A stretch of 14,671 nucleotides of DNA from CAWJFP01 sp963842155 (GTDB lineage: Bacteria > Pseudomonadota > Alphaproteobacteria > JACZXZ01), in the NCBI GenBank assembly GCA_963842155.1, contig CAWJFP010000017.1:1-14671 (forward strand). The letters are read 5' to 3'. Made by a program: the position numbers and the translations under genes. The notes below the pieces were generated by a model. It did no database searches, was not told the DNA's origin, and saw only the letters and a program-made list of their open reading frames with translations. Positions 1 to 6,258 of the stretch are shown here, one piece after another (position 1 is the first letter of the stretch; every line of letters starts with the position of its first letter).

Positions 1-719
1 AGATCTCGAAGTCGCGCGGCAACGGCATCACCATCGACGAATGGCTCGCCTACGCACCGCCCGAGAGCCTGTCGCTCTTCATGTATCAGAAGCCGCGCGC
101 GGCCAAGCGGCTCTATTTCGACGTGATCCCGCGCCAGACCGACGATTATCTCGCGCTCGTCGAGGCCTATGAGCGGCAGAGCCCGGAGGAGCGGCTGGAG
201 AACCCGGTCTGGCATATCCATGACGGCGCGCCGCCCGAGGACGCCAAGACGCCGCTCGGCTTCGCCCTCCTCCTCAACCTCGCCAGCGTCTGCCATACCG
301 AGGACAAGGCCGTGCTGTGGGGCTTCATCGCGCGCTATGCGCCCGGCGCCGCCCCGGCCACGCATCCCTTCCTCGATCGTCTGGTGGGCTACGCCATCGC
401 CTATTACCACGACTTCGTGCGGCCGGCGACGCGCTACCGCAGGCCGACGGAGGAGGAGCGCGCGGCGCTCGAGGATTTGCGGGCGGTGCTCGCCGCATTG
501 CCGCCGGGAGCCGAGGCCGAGACGATCCAGACGCAGGTCTACGAGATCGGCAAGCGCCATGGCTTCGATCTGCGCGACTGGTTCAAGGCGCTCTACGAGG
601 TGCTGCTGGGCCATAGCCAGGGGCCGCGCATGGGCTCCTTCATCGCGCTCTACGGCGTGGCCGAGACGATCGCCCTCCTCGATCGCGTGCTGGCGGGCGA
701 GGATCTGAGCGCGGCGTGA
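1..719 (+). CDS. lysS: Lysine--tRNA ligase, class I, C-terminal part (5' end outside window)
   Basis: This is the C-terminal 238 residues of a class I lysyl-tRNA synthetase, which charges tRNA-Lys with lysine in the cytoplasm. The open frame runs in from the left edge; its first whole codon is at base 3 and reads ISKSRGN, the KMSKS-type ATP-binding loop of class I synthetases. The in-frame ATG at 81 is therefore internal and not the start. After the loop come the stretch MYQKPRAAKRLYFDVIP and an all-helical anticodon-binding cage. The tail GPRMGSFIALYG at visible residues 219-230 is typical of the archaeal-type enzyme found in alphaproteobacteria. The stop codon overlaps the start of the DUF488 gene by 4 bp, suggesting coupled translation. 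The symbol lysK is also used for this class. The identification is firm; only the N-terminal half is unseen. Confidence 0.93.
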   Translation, partial: ISKSRGNGITIDEWLAYAPPESLSLFMYQKPRAAKRLYFDVIPRQTDDYLALVEAYERQSPEERLENPVWHIHDGAPPEDAKTPLGFALLLNLASVCHTEDKAVLWGFIARYAPGAAPATHPFLDRLVGYAIAYYHDFVRPATRYRRPTEEERAALEDLRAVLAALPPGAEAETIQTQVYEIGKRHGFDLRDWFKALYEVLLGHSQGPRMGSFIALYGVAETIALLDRVLAGEDLSAA

Positions 720-1255
720 CGCGCTTGCCGATCCTGACCATCGGCCATTCGACGCGCGCGCTCGAGGAGATCGTCGAGGCGCTCAAGGCGCATAAGGTCG
801 AGCGCCTGGTCGATATCCGCACCATCCCCCGCTCGCGGCGCAATCCGCAATTCAATCTGGAGAGCCTGGCCGCGGCGCTGCCGCGCGCGGGCATCGCCTA
901 CGACCATCGCAAGGGCCTCGGAGGCCTGCGCCATGCCCGCGCCGATTCGCCGAACGCGGGCTGGCGCAACGAGGGCTTCCGCGGCTATGCCGATTATATG
1001 CAGACCGAGGCGTTCGCGGCCGAGCTCGAAGCGGTGATCGGGCTGGCCCAGGAGGAGCGGCTCGCCCTCATGTGCGCCGAGGCCCTGCCCTGGCGCTGCC
1101 ATCGCAGCCTCGTCGCCGATGCGCTCGCGGTGCGCGGCATCGCCGTCGAGCATATCATGGGGGCCGGCGAAAGCCTGCCGCACAAGCTCACGCCCTTCGC
1201 GCGCGTCGAGGGAACGCGCATCGCCTATCCGCCCAAGCAGGATCGGCTGCTGTGA
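716..1255 (+). CDS. DUF488 family protein
   Basis: This is a 179-residue soluble protein of the DUF488 family, whose biochemical role is not established. Family hallmarks are visible in order: TIGHST at residues 8-13, LVDIR at 31-35, KGLGG at 66-70, and the Cys-rich motif MCAE..PWRCHR at 119-130 with Cys120, Glu122, Cys128, His129 and Arg130. The arrangement of cysteines, Glu and CHR suggests a nucleotide- or metal-related active site, but that is inference. The start is a GTG at 716 inside the GTGA that also ends the synthetase gene, with a GGCGAGGA purine stretch just upstream as a plausible ribosome site. The next gene is on the opposite strand with its stop 13 bp away, and I see no clear terminator hairpin between them. 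Length is normal for the family and nothing looks broken. Confidence 0.88.
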   Translation: MTRLPILTIGHSTRALEEIVEALKAHKVERLVDIRTIPRSRRNPQFNLESLAAALPRAGIAYDHRKGLGGLRHARADSPNAGWRNEGFRGYADYMQTEAFAAELEAVIGLAQEERLALMCAEALPWRCHRSLVADALAVRGIAVEHIMGAGESLPHKLTPFARVEGTRIAYPPKQDRLL

Positions 1256-1268
1256 GCCGAACGCGTCC

Positions 1269-1727
1269 TCACCGCTTGCCCAGTTTGCTGAGCGCGTCGC
1301 GCAGCTGGTTAGTGGTGCTCTCGAGGCGGCCCGCCAGCACGCGCATGATCTCGATGGCGATCTGCGGGAACTCGCGCACCAGCCGGAAGAAGAGGTCCTT
1401 CGAGATGCGCAAGGTGGTGAGCTCGCTCGCCGCGCGCACCGTCGCCGTGCGCGGCACGTCGCAAAGGATGGCGATTTCGCCCAGGACCTGATTCTTGCCC
1501 ATGCGCGCGACGGTGAGCGGTCCGCTCGGGCCATCGACGATGATCTCGGCCTCGCCCTTGAGGATGATGTAGGCGGCGTCGCCGGGATCGCCTTGGTGGA
1601 ACAGCACCTGGTCCGCCGCGAAGGTGAGCCGCTCGGAGGTGAAGGCGAGCAACTTGAGCTTCGAGGGCTCGATATGGGCGAAAAGCGGTATGTTCCGCAG
1701 GATCTCGACTTCCTCTTGCAGACTCAT
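1269..1727 (-). CDS. Single-domain cyclic-nucleotide-binding protein (CRP-like sensor without DNA-binding domain)
   Basis: This 152-residue protein consists of little more than one cyclic-nucleotide-binding domain. The beta-roll spans roughly residues 15-110. It contains the phosphate-binding cassette GEIAILCDVPRTATV at 83-97, with Glu84 for the ribose hydroxyl, Arg93 for the cyclic phosphate and Thr94. These residues predict real cAMP or cGMP binding. A C-terminal helix (about 110-150) follows, but there is no helix-turn-helix, so it is not a transcription factor of the CRP/FNR type. It probably works through a protein partner. It sits 38 bp downstream of the ABC gene on the same strand, so co-transcription is likely, and an adenylate cyclase is divergent beyond that gene. 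The start ATG is preceded by a strong ribosome site, GGGAGGAA (minus-strand reading of 1731-1738). Domain call is firm; role and partner are inferred. Confidence 0.9.
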   Translation of the reverse strand: MSLQEEVEILRNIPLFAHIEPSKLKLLAFTSERLTFAADQVLFHQGDPGDAAYIILKGEAEIIVDGPSGPLTVARMGKNQVLGEIAILCDVPRTATVRAASELTTLRISKDLFFRLVREFPQIAIEIMRVLAGRLESTTNQLRDALSKLGKR

Positions 1728-1730
1728 CGC

Positions 1731-1738
1731 TTCCTCCC
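1731..1738 (-). promoter_or_regulatory. Ribosome binding site of the cyclic-nucleotide-binding gene
   Basis: Read on the minus strand this is GGGAGGAA, ending three bases before the ATG at 1727. It is among the best Shine-Dalgarno sequences in the window. It shows that the small sensor gene is translated in its own right even though it lies only 38 bp after the ABC gene. Confidence 0.75.
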
Positions 1739-1765
1739 CAAATCGCGCGGATGGGCGCCGAAGGC

Positions 1766-4429
1766 TCAGCCCGCGCTCAAAAGCTCATGGAAGTGGGTGC
1801 CCTCGCGGTCGAGCTCGGCGAAGCTGCCCTGCTCCACCAGCCGCCCGCCGCGCATCACCAGGATGCGGTCGAACTCGCGCGTGAGGGACGGCCGGTTGAG
1901 CATGGCAAAGAGGCCGCGGCCCTTGAACTCGGCGCGCAGGTTCTCGAGCACGCGCGACTGCGCCGCGCTGTCGAGCGGCCCCAGCGCCTCGTTGAGCACC
2001 AAGAGGTCCGGCCGCTTGAGCGTGGCGCGCGCCAGCGCGAGCTTCTGGCGTTGGGCGACCGAGAGCCGCGCCCCCGCCGTGCCCACGGGATAGGCCAGGC
2101 CGACCTCCATCACTGTCTGGCGCAGGCCGCGTCCCTTCAGCACCTCCTGGATGAGCTGACTCACCTTCTGCGCGCCCTGTGCCTGACCGTAGGCGATCTT
2201 GCCGAAGAGCAGATTGTCCTGCAGCGTCGCGGCCGCGTTGTAGCGCTCGCGGTCGAAGAACTCGACCGCGCCCTTGAGCTCCTCGGGCAGGTCGCGCGCG
2301 AAGATATGACGCGCCCTGACGACATCGTTCTGGAAGCTCTCGTCGATCAGATCGAGGCGGTGGCGCGCCTGGATGAGCTTGAAGGGCAGGTTCAAGAGGC
2401 GCGTCCGGTCCTCGGGCTTGATATTGTCGAGCGGCCCGCTGCCGATGCGGCCCAGCATGGCCTGGAACTCGGGCATGTCGTCCGAGTTGATGAAAGAGAA
2501 CTGGTCGAAGAACTCGTGGCCCGAGGCGAGCTCGGCGAAGAGCTCGACCATGATCTCGGCCGCCTCGCGGCCCATCTTGAGCATGGTCTGGGTGAGCTCG
2601 GCCTTGTCGAGCACCGTGAGCACATAGGGATGCTCGCCGAGCCGGTCGAAATCGAAGGCGGGGCCGACCGACGAGCCGAAAAGCAGGTTCTCGCCCACGC
2701 TCGCGTTGGTGTTGAAGCGCGTCTCGTCGAAGAGCTCGACGAGCGGCGCCAGCGCCGGCTCGGTGAAGCGGCTGCGCAGCTCGCGCCGCCCCTCGAGGAT
2801 GCTCTCGGCCACGTCCGGCCGCTGCGCGGGGTCGATCACGCCGCGCAGGCCCATCTGGTAGACGTCGTCCTCCATGAGGGCGAGGCCGAGCGCGTCGAGC
2901 GCCTTGCTCTTCAGCGCCTCGGGGCCGTCCGCGCCCGCCGCTTCGTAATCGGTCCAGTCGGTATGGATGTCGATGGCGAGATTGCCGGCGCGCGCCGCCT
3001 CGATGAGATCGGCCTTCCGCGCGATCGCCCCGGGGCCGTCGGCGGCGGCGGCGCCGTTCCTCGGCGGGCTGTGCCGCAGGGCGTAAAGCAGGTTGTCGCC
3101 GATCGTGGTGGAGAAGACATAGGCGCTCTGATCGACATAGCCGATGCGCCGGCCGGCGATCGCCTCGGGCCATTCCGCGATGTTCTGGTCGCCGATGGTG
3201 ATCCTGCCGCTTGTCGGAAGCACGAGGCGGGCGATGATATAGCTCAGCTCCTCCTTGCCGCTGGCGCCCGCCCCCACCACGGCGACATGAGTGGCGAGCG
3301 GGACCTGGAAGGAGACGCCGTCGATGATCTTGAGCCGGCCGTCCTCGACGAGGTTGACGTTGCTTGCCACCATCTGGCCCGTGAGAGGCTCGACCTTCTC
3401 GGGATCCGTGAGCTGCACCTGCTCGTCGACGATGCCGGGCGGGCTGAACTGCTCCACCACCTGCTCGTACTTGATCCGCGAATCCTCCTTGAGCTGGTAG
3501 AAGTCGAGCAACTCGCGCCAGGGTGCCGCGAGATCCTTCTGCGCGTTGATCACGGCGACGAGCGCGCCGAGATCGAGCCCGAAGCCCCCCTTCACCACGA
3601 GATAGCCGCCGATCGCGAAGAAGAAGAACGGCGTCACCTTGTCGAAGGAGCTGTTGAGGTACTTCGTCAGGAATTTGAGCAAATAGATCTTGTATCGGAT
3701 GTGGTAGATGATGCCGAGCCGATCGGTGAAGTCGGCGCGCTCGAAGCGCGAGGTGTCGTTGGCGCGGATTTCGGCCACACCGGACACGGTCTCGCCGATG
3801 CGGTCGGAGAGCTTGCGCAAGGTGCGCACGCGCTCCTTGCTGAGCTGATTCACGCGCCGCTGCAGCTTGGGGATGAGCCAGCCCTGGACCGGGTAGAGCG
3901 CGATCGCCGCGAGGCCGAGCCAGACATCCTGCACGAAGATGAAAGCGAGCGGCACGAGCAGAAGCCCGCCTTGGAAGATGGGCGTAACGACCGCCTCGCC
4001 GACGAAGCCGCCCAGCGGCTCGACCTCGGCGGTGATCATGGGAATGAGCTCGCCGCTCGACACCTTCTTGAAGTGCGTCAGCGGGAAGCAGAGGATCTTG
4101 CTGTAGAGCATGTAGCGCATGCGCCGCAGCATGCGTTCGCCCAGCCGGCCCTTGTAGACGTTGATGAAATATTTGAAGCCGCCGTTGATCAGGGTCAGCG
4201 CCAGGAACAGGAACGACAGCAGCATGAGATACTCGATCGGGCCGAAGACGTGCCCGTACAGCGTCCGCTGCTCCGGCTCCGCTCCCCTATGCCTTATGTA
4301 GTTGATGATCAGCTTGGGAACGTCATAGGAGTAGTAGAGGAAGGGAAACGAGACGGCCGTGGTCACCAGCAGGACGACCTGCTCCTTGAGGCTATGCCTG
4401 ATGAGAAAACGATAGATGCTTTTTTCCAC
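1766..4429 (-). CDS. ABC exporter-like permease/ATPase fusion with enlarged, degenerate nucleotide-binding domain
   Basis: This is an 887-residue half-transporter-type protein of the inner membrane. Residues 1-325 form the six-helix exporter membrane domain, with hydrophobic segments near 18-32, 64-88, 149-167, 170-188 and 268-295 and family motifs SSGELI (124-129) and EIRAND (220-225). The ATPase domain begins near 352. Its Walker A is GAGASGKE (386-393), with Glu393 where Ser or Thr is normal. Gln434 is the Q-loop. The signature is LSVAQ (789-793). Walker B is LLVLNE (809-814), with Asn813 in place of Asp and the catalytic Glu814 kept. Asn845 occupies the H-loop His position. Gln434 to the signature is about 356 residues instead of roughly 60. 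The start is a GTG with GGGGAAG upstream. It leads the operon that ends with the cyclic-nucleotide-binding gene. The substrate is unknown, and its ability to hydrolyse ATP is doubtful. Confidence 0.88.
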   Translation of the reverse strand: MEKSIYRFLIRHSLKEQVVLLVTTAVSFPFLYYSYDVPKLIINYIRHRGAEPEQRTLYGHVFGPIEYLMLLSFLFLALTLINGGFKYFINVYKGRLGERMLRRMRYMLYSKILCFPLTHFKKVSSGELIPMITAEVEPLGGFVGEAVVTPIFQGGLLLVPLAFIFVQDVWLGLAAIALYPVQGWLIPKLQRRVNQLSKERVRTLRKLSDRIGETVSGVAEIRANDTSRFERADFTDRLGIIYHIRYKIYLLKFLTKYLNSSFDKVTPFFFFAIGGYLVVKGGFGLDLGALVAVINAQKDLAAPWRELLDFYQLKEDSRIKYEQVVEQFSPPGIVDEQVQLTDPEKVEPLTGQMVASNVNLVEDGRLKIIDGVSFQVPLATHVAVVGAGASGKEELSYIIARLVLPTSGRITIGDQNIAEWPEAIAGRRIGYVDQSAYVFSTTIGDNLLYALRHSPPRNGAAAADGPGAIARKADLIEAARAGNLAIDIHTDWTDYEAAGADGPEALKSKALDALGLALMEDDVYQMGLRGVIDPAQRPDVAESILEGRRELRSRFTEPALAPLVELFDETRFNTNASVGENLLFGSSVGPAFDFDRLGEHPYVLTVLDKAELTQTMLKMGREAAEIMVELFAELASGHEFFDQFSFINSDDMPEFQAMLGRIGSGPLDNIKPEDRTRLLNLPFKLIQARHRLDLIDESFQNDVVRARHIFARDLPEELKGAVEFFDRERYNAAATLQDNLLFGKIAYGQAQGAQKVSQLIQEVLKGRGLRQTVMEVGLAYPVGTAGARLSVAQRQKLALARATLKRPDLLVLNEALGPLDSAAQSRVLENLRAEFKGRGLFAMLNRPSLTREFDRILVMRGGRLVEQGSFAELDREGTHFHELLSAG
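2030..2269 (-). repeat. Protein-level repeat, unit 3 of the ABC ATPase helical subdomain (carries the signature motif)
   Basis: Residues 721-800 of the ABC protein. The unit opens with VEFFDRERYN and DNLLFG (738-743), continues with VLKGRGLRQTVMEVG (763-777), and ends with the signature LSVAQRQ. By hand count, 12 of 22 residues at its start match unit 2. The distance from the conserved Asn739 to Val763 (24) is close to that in unit 2 (25). It is the only copy with a recognisable signature motif. Confidence 0.6.
2564..2743 (-). repeat. Protein-level repeat, unit 2 of the ABC ATPase helical subdomain (no signature)
   Basis: Residues 563-622 of the ABC protein. It has VELFDETRFN followed by ENLLFG (580-585), then VLDKAELTQTMLKMG (606-620). 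This mirrors the Q-loop-to-helix segment that occurs once in ordinary ABC exporters. The Q-loop glutamine is absent and no LSGGQ-like motif follows. An acidic helical stretch (about 623-720) separates it from unit 3. Confidence 0.55.
2831..3139 (-). repeat. Protein-level repeat, unit 1 of the ABC ATPase helical subdomain (carries the Q-loop)
   Basis: Residues 431-533 of the ABC protein. It starts at the true Q-loop, YVDQ (431-434), followed by GDNLLYA (444-450). It is then interrupted by an Ala/Gly/Pro-rich linker (about 456-470). It ends with YQMGLRG (524-530) and a DPAQR (533-537) that looks like the remains of a signature segment. It is more diverged from units 2 and 3 than they are from each other. 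Confidence 0.45.
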
Positions 4430-4623
4430 GCCACTTCCCCGCGGCTTCCGTCGGCGCTTCCGTGGCGCACTTGGGCGCCCCGTGGCGCGCGTAGCTTATC
4501 CCATGGCCGGGCGGCGCGTAAATGCGCTGCGCGCCGCGATTTCCCGTCATCGACGCCCTCTGCTAGGCACGAGGCGCGGTACCGGCCTATTCTCGGCGCC
4601 AGGTGCTGCCGACCGCTACGTCG

Positions 4624-4644
4624 CCCTTGCGGCATCCGCAAGGG
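4624..4644. repeat. Perfect 9-bp inverted repeat with 3-nt loop upstream of the cyclase gene
   Basis: The arms CCCTTGCGG and CCGCAAGGG are exact reverse complements separated by CAT. The structure ends 79 bp before the cyclase ATG, inside the divergent intergenic region. There is no T-run after it, so a rho-independent terminator is unlikely in either direction. It may be an operator dyad for the divergent promoters or a 5'-leader hairpin of the cyclase transcript. The repeat is seen directly; the role is inference. Confidence 0.6.
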
Positions 4645-4710
4645 TCGCTTCGGCGTAGAAGTCGGGCATGGTCGTCGAAGCGCGGGTCGCCACGGGCTGA
4701 AGGCGGATCA

Positions 4711-4719
4711 AGGGAGGGG
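4711..4719 (+). promoter_or_regulatory. Ribosome binding site fixing the cyclase start at 4724
   Basis: AGGGAGGGG lies four bases before the ATG at 4724. This decides the start: the same frame stays open for nearly 3 kb upstream, but that extension runs antisense to the ABC gene and has no family similarity. Confidence 0.75.
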
Positions 4720-4723
4720 TAGC

Positions 4724-6169
4724 ATGGCAACGGCCGTCAACGAGAAGCTGCTGGAGGATCGGCTCGGCGCGCTCGAGACCGCGCGCCCATGGAGCCCGCG
4801 CGTGATGTCGCGCCTGGAGGCGCTCATCCGCTCCGGCGAGGACGACGCTCTCTTCCGCATCAATCCGATCAAGTTCGCCGCCGACAAGGGCATGGCCGAG
4901 GCCGAGGCGATCGACCTCTTCCTGCACGCCACTGCGCAGGGGCTGTTCGAGATGAATTGGATGCTGCTCTGCTCGCTCTGCGGCTGCGTGACCGAGAGCT
5001 TCGGCATCATGAACAAGCTGCACGACCATTATCACTGCAATCTCTGCCGCACCGATCTCGACGCCAAGCTCGACGACTATATCGCCGTCACCTTCACCGT
5101 CTCGGCGCAGATCCGGCCGATCAAATTCCACCGGCCCAAGGATCTCTCGGCGGAGGATTATTGCTTCGTCTACAATGTCGCGCCGGAAGGCAAGGGCCCG
5201 GACGGGCGCGTGTTCTGCGCCATTATCAAGGACGCCACCCGGGGGCTGAGCTACCTGCCGCCGGGCGAGGTAACCCGCTTCGAGCTCGAGGCCGCGCCGG
5301 GCCTGTTGATCGGCTGGACCCCGCAAAGCGACGCCGCCTTCGCCTTTGCCGTCGACGCCGCGGCGGCGCCCAAGGACCAGACCCTTCGCTTGCGCTTAAG
5401 CGACGGCGCCTGCGATCCGGCCGCGACGACGATCGCGCCCGGCAAGCTCGTGCTCGAGGTGGAGAACGCGACCGGGCGCCGCGCCATCCTCGGCGTGTCG
5501 CTCATCCCGCCCGAAGTCAATCTCTACGAACGCCCGCCGCTCAAATATGATCCCTTCCTCTCGGGCAGCCGGCTGTTGACCACCCAGACCTTCCGCAATC
5601 TCTTCCGCTCCCAGGTGATCGAGGCGACCGAGGGCATCGGCATTCGCGACCTCGCCTTGCTCTTCACCGACCTCAAGGGCTCGACGGCGCTTTATGACCG
5701 CATCGGCGACCTCAACGCCTATTCGCAAGTGCAGCGCCATTTCGAGCGGCTCTTGGACGTGACCGTTCGGCACAACGGCGCCGTGGTCAAGACGATCGGC
5801 GACGCCATCATGGCGGCGTTCGTCACGCCGGCCGATGCCGTGAGCGCCGCGCTCGAGATGCGCAGCGAGATCGAGCGATTGAACGAGGCGCGTCTTGCGC
5901 GCGACTTCATCCTGAAGATCGGCATTCATCGCGGCCCGTCGATCGCGGTGACGCTCAACGACCGGCTCGACTATTTCGGCCAGACCGTCAACATCGCCTC
6001 GCGCGTCGAGCATCTGGCGGAAGGCGACGAGATCTGCCTCACCGAGGAAGTGTATGCTTCGCCCGGGGTGGCCGATCTGCTGGCCTCCTTCGCGACGAGG
6101 CACGATCAGGCCTCTCTCAAGGGCGTTCAACAGGAAGTGGGCATATTCCGCATTCAGGGCGGCGCGTGA
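4724..6169 (+). CDS. Class III adenylate cyclase with N-terminal DUF5939-type zinc-ribbon domain
   Basis: This 481-residue, apparently soluble enzyme should convert ATP to cyclic AMP. The N-terminal 300 residues resemble DUF5939, a regulatory module found before cyclase domains. It includes a likely zinc ribbon, C83-x2-C86 and C105-x2-C108. The catalytic domain spans about 305-480. Asp316 (in FTDLKGS) and Asp360 (in TIGDA) are the metal ligands. Lys356 and Asp416 are the adenine-selecting pair, and Asn423 and Arg427 are the transition-state residues. Their spacings (40, 4, 7 and 4) match those I recall for the mycobacterial adenylyl cyclase Rv1625c, so ATP rather than GTP is the expected substrate. 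There is no signal peptide or membrane helix. The gene is divergent from the ABC/cyclic-nucleotide-binding operon, whose small protein is an obvious candidate cAMP receptor. The input sensed by the N-terminal domain is unknown. Confidence 0.92.
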   Translation: MATAVNEKLLEDRLGALETARPWSPRVMSRLEALIRSGEDDALFRINPIKFAADKGMAEAEAIDLFLHATAQGLFEMNWMLLCSLCGCVTESFGIMNKLHDHYHCNLCRTDLDAKLDDYIAVTFTVSAQIRPIKFHRPKDLSAEDYCFVYNVAPEGKGPDGRVFCAIIKDATRGLSYLPPGEVTRFELEAAPGLLIGWTPQSDAAFAFAVDAAAAPKDQTLRLRLSDGACDPAATTIAPGKLVLEVENATGRRAILGVSLIPPEVNLYERPPLKYDPFLSGSRLLTTQTFRNLFRSQVIEATEGIGIRDLALLFTDLKGSTALYDRIGDLNAYSQVQRHFERLLDVTVRHNGAVVKTIGDAIMAAFVTPADAVSAALEMRSEIERLNEARLARDFILKIGIHRGPSIAVTLNDRLDYFGQTVNIASRVEHLAEGDEICLTEEVYASPGVADLLASFATRHDQASLKGVQQEVGIFRIQGGA

Positions 6170-6173
6170 CCGG

Positions 6174-6203
6174 TTGCAATCCCCCTGACCGATGCGGTAT
6201 CTG
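6174..6203 (+). promoter_or_regulatory. Weak candidate promoter for the glycan cluster
   Basis: TTGCAA at 6174-6179 and TATCTG at 6198-6203 are separated by 18 bp and lie in the 89-bp gap before the first glycosyltransferase gene. They match sigma-70 consensus at four and three of six positions, so this is only a suggestion. Read-through from the cyclase gene is equally possible. Confidence 0.25.
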
Positions 6204-6258
6204 ATGGCCGAGCGCATCTGTTGGTGACCGGACTGGGCCTCGTTTTCGGGACGAACGC

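Larger units (their letters stand above)
4430..4723. other. Divergent intergenic region between the ABC operon and the adenylate cyclase gene
   Basis: These 294 bp separate two divergently read units, so both promoters should lie here. The only strong structure I see is the perfect hairpin at 4624-4644. I searched by eye for a CRP-type palindrome (TGTGA-N6-TCACA) and found none. I could not identify convincing -35/-10 pairs for either direction. Short open frames across the region have no family resemblance and are treated as noise. Confidence 0.6.

Noticed and set aside
1256..1268. Possible bidirectional terminator between the convergent DUF488 and cyclic-nucleotide-binding genes
   Set aside because: The 13-bp gap and its flanks show no hairpin followed by T-runs.
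1785..3173. Second minus-strand frame of 462 codons inside the ABC gene
   Set aside because: It is an out-of-frame Arg/Ala-rich reading of the ABC gene. The repeats described are in the true frame, so no frameshift is needed to explain the long insert.
1751..4723. Plus-strand open frame upstream of and continuous with the cyclase, giving a 1472-residue reading
   Set aside because: This part is antisense to the ABC gene and consists of low-complexity His/Glu/Arg/Leu-rich sequence with no family motif. A strong ribosome site and cyclase family similarity place the start at 4724.
4430..4723. CRP-type binding site that would close a cAMP feedback loop
   Set aside because: No TGTGA-N6-TCACA-like palindrome could be found by eye, and the one strong dyad has a different sequence and spacing.
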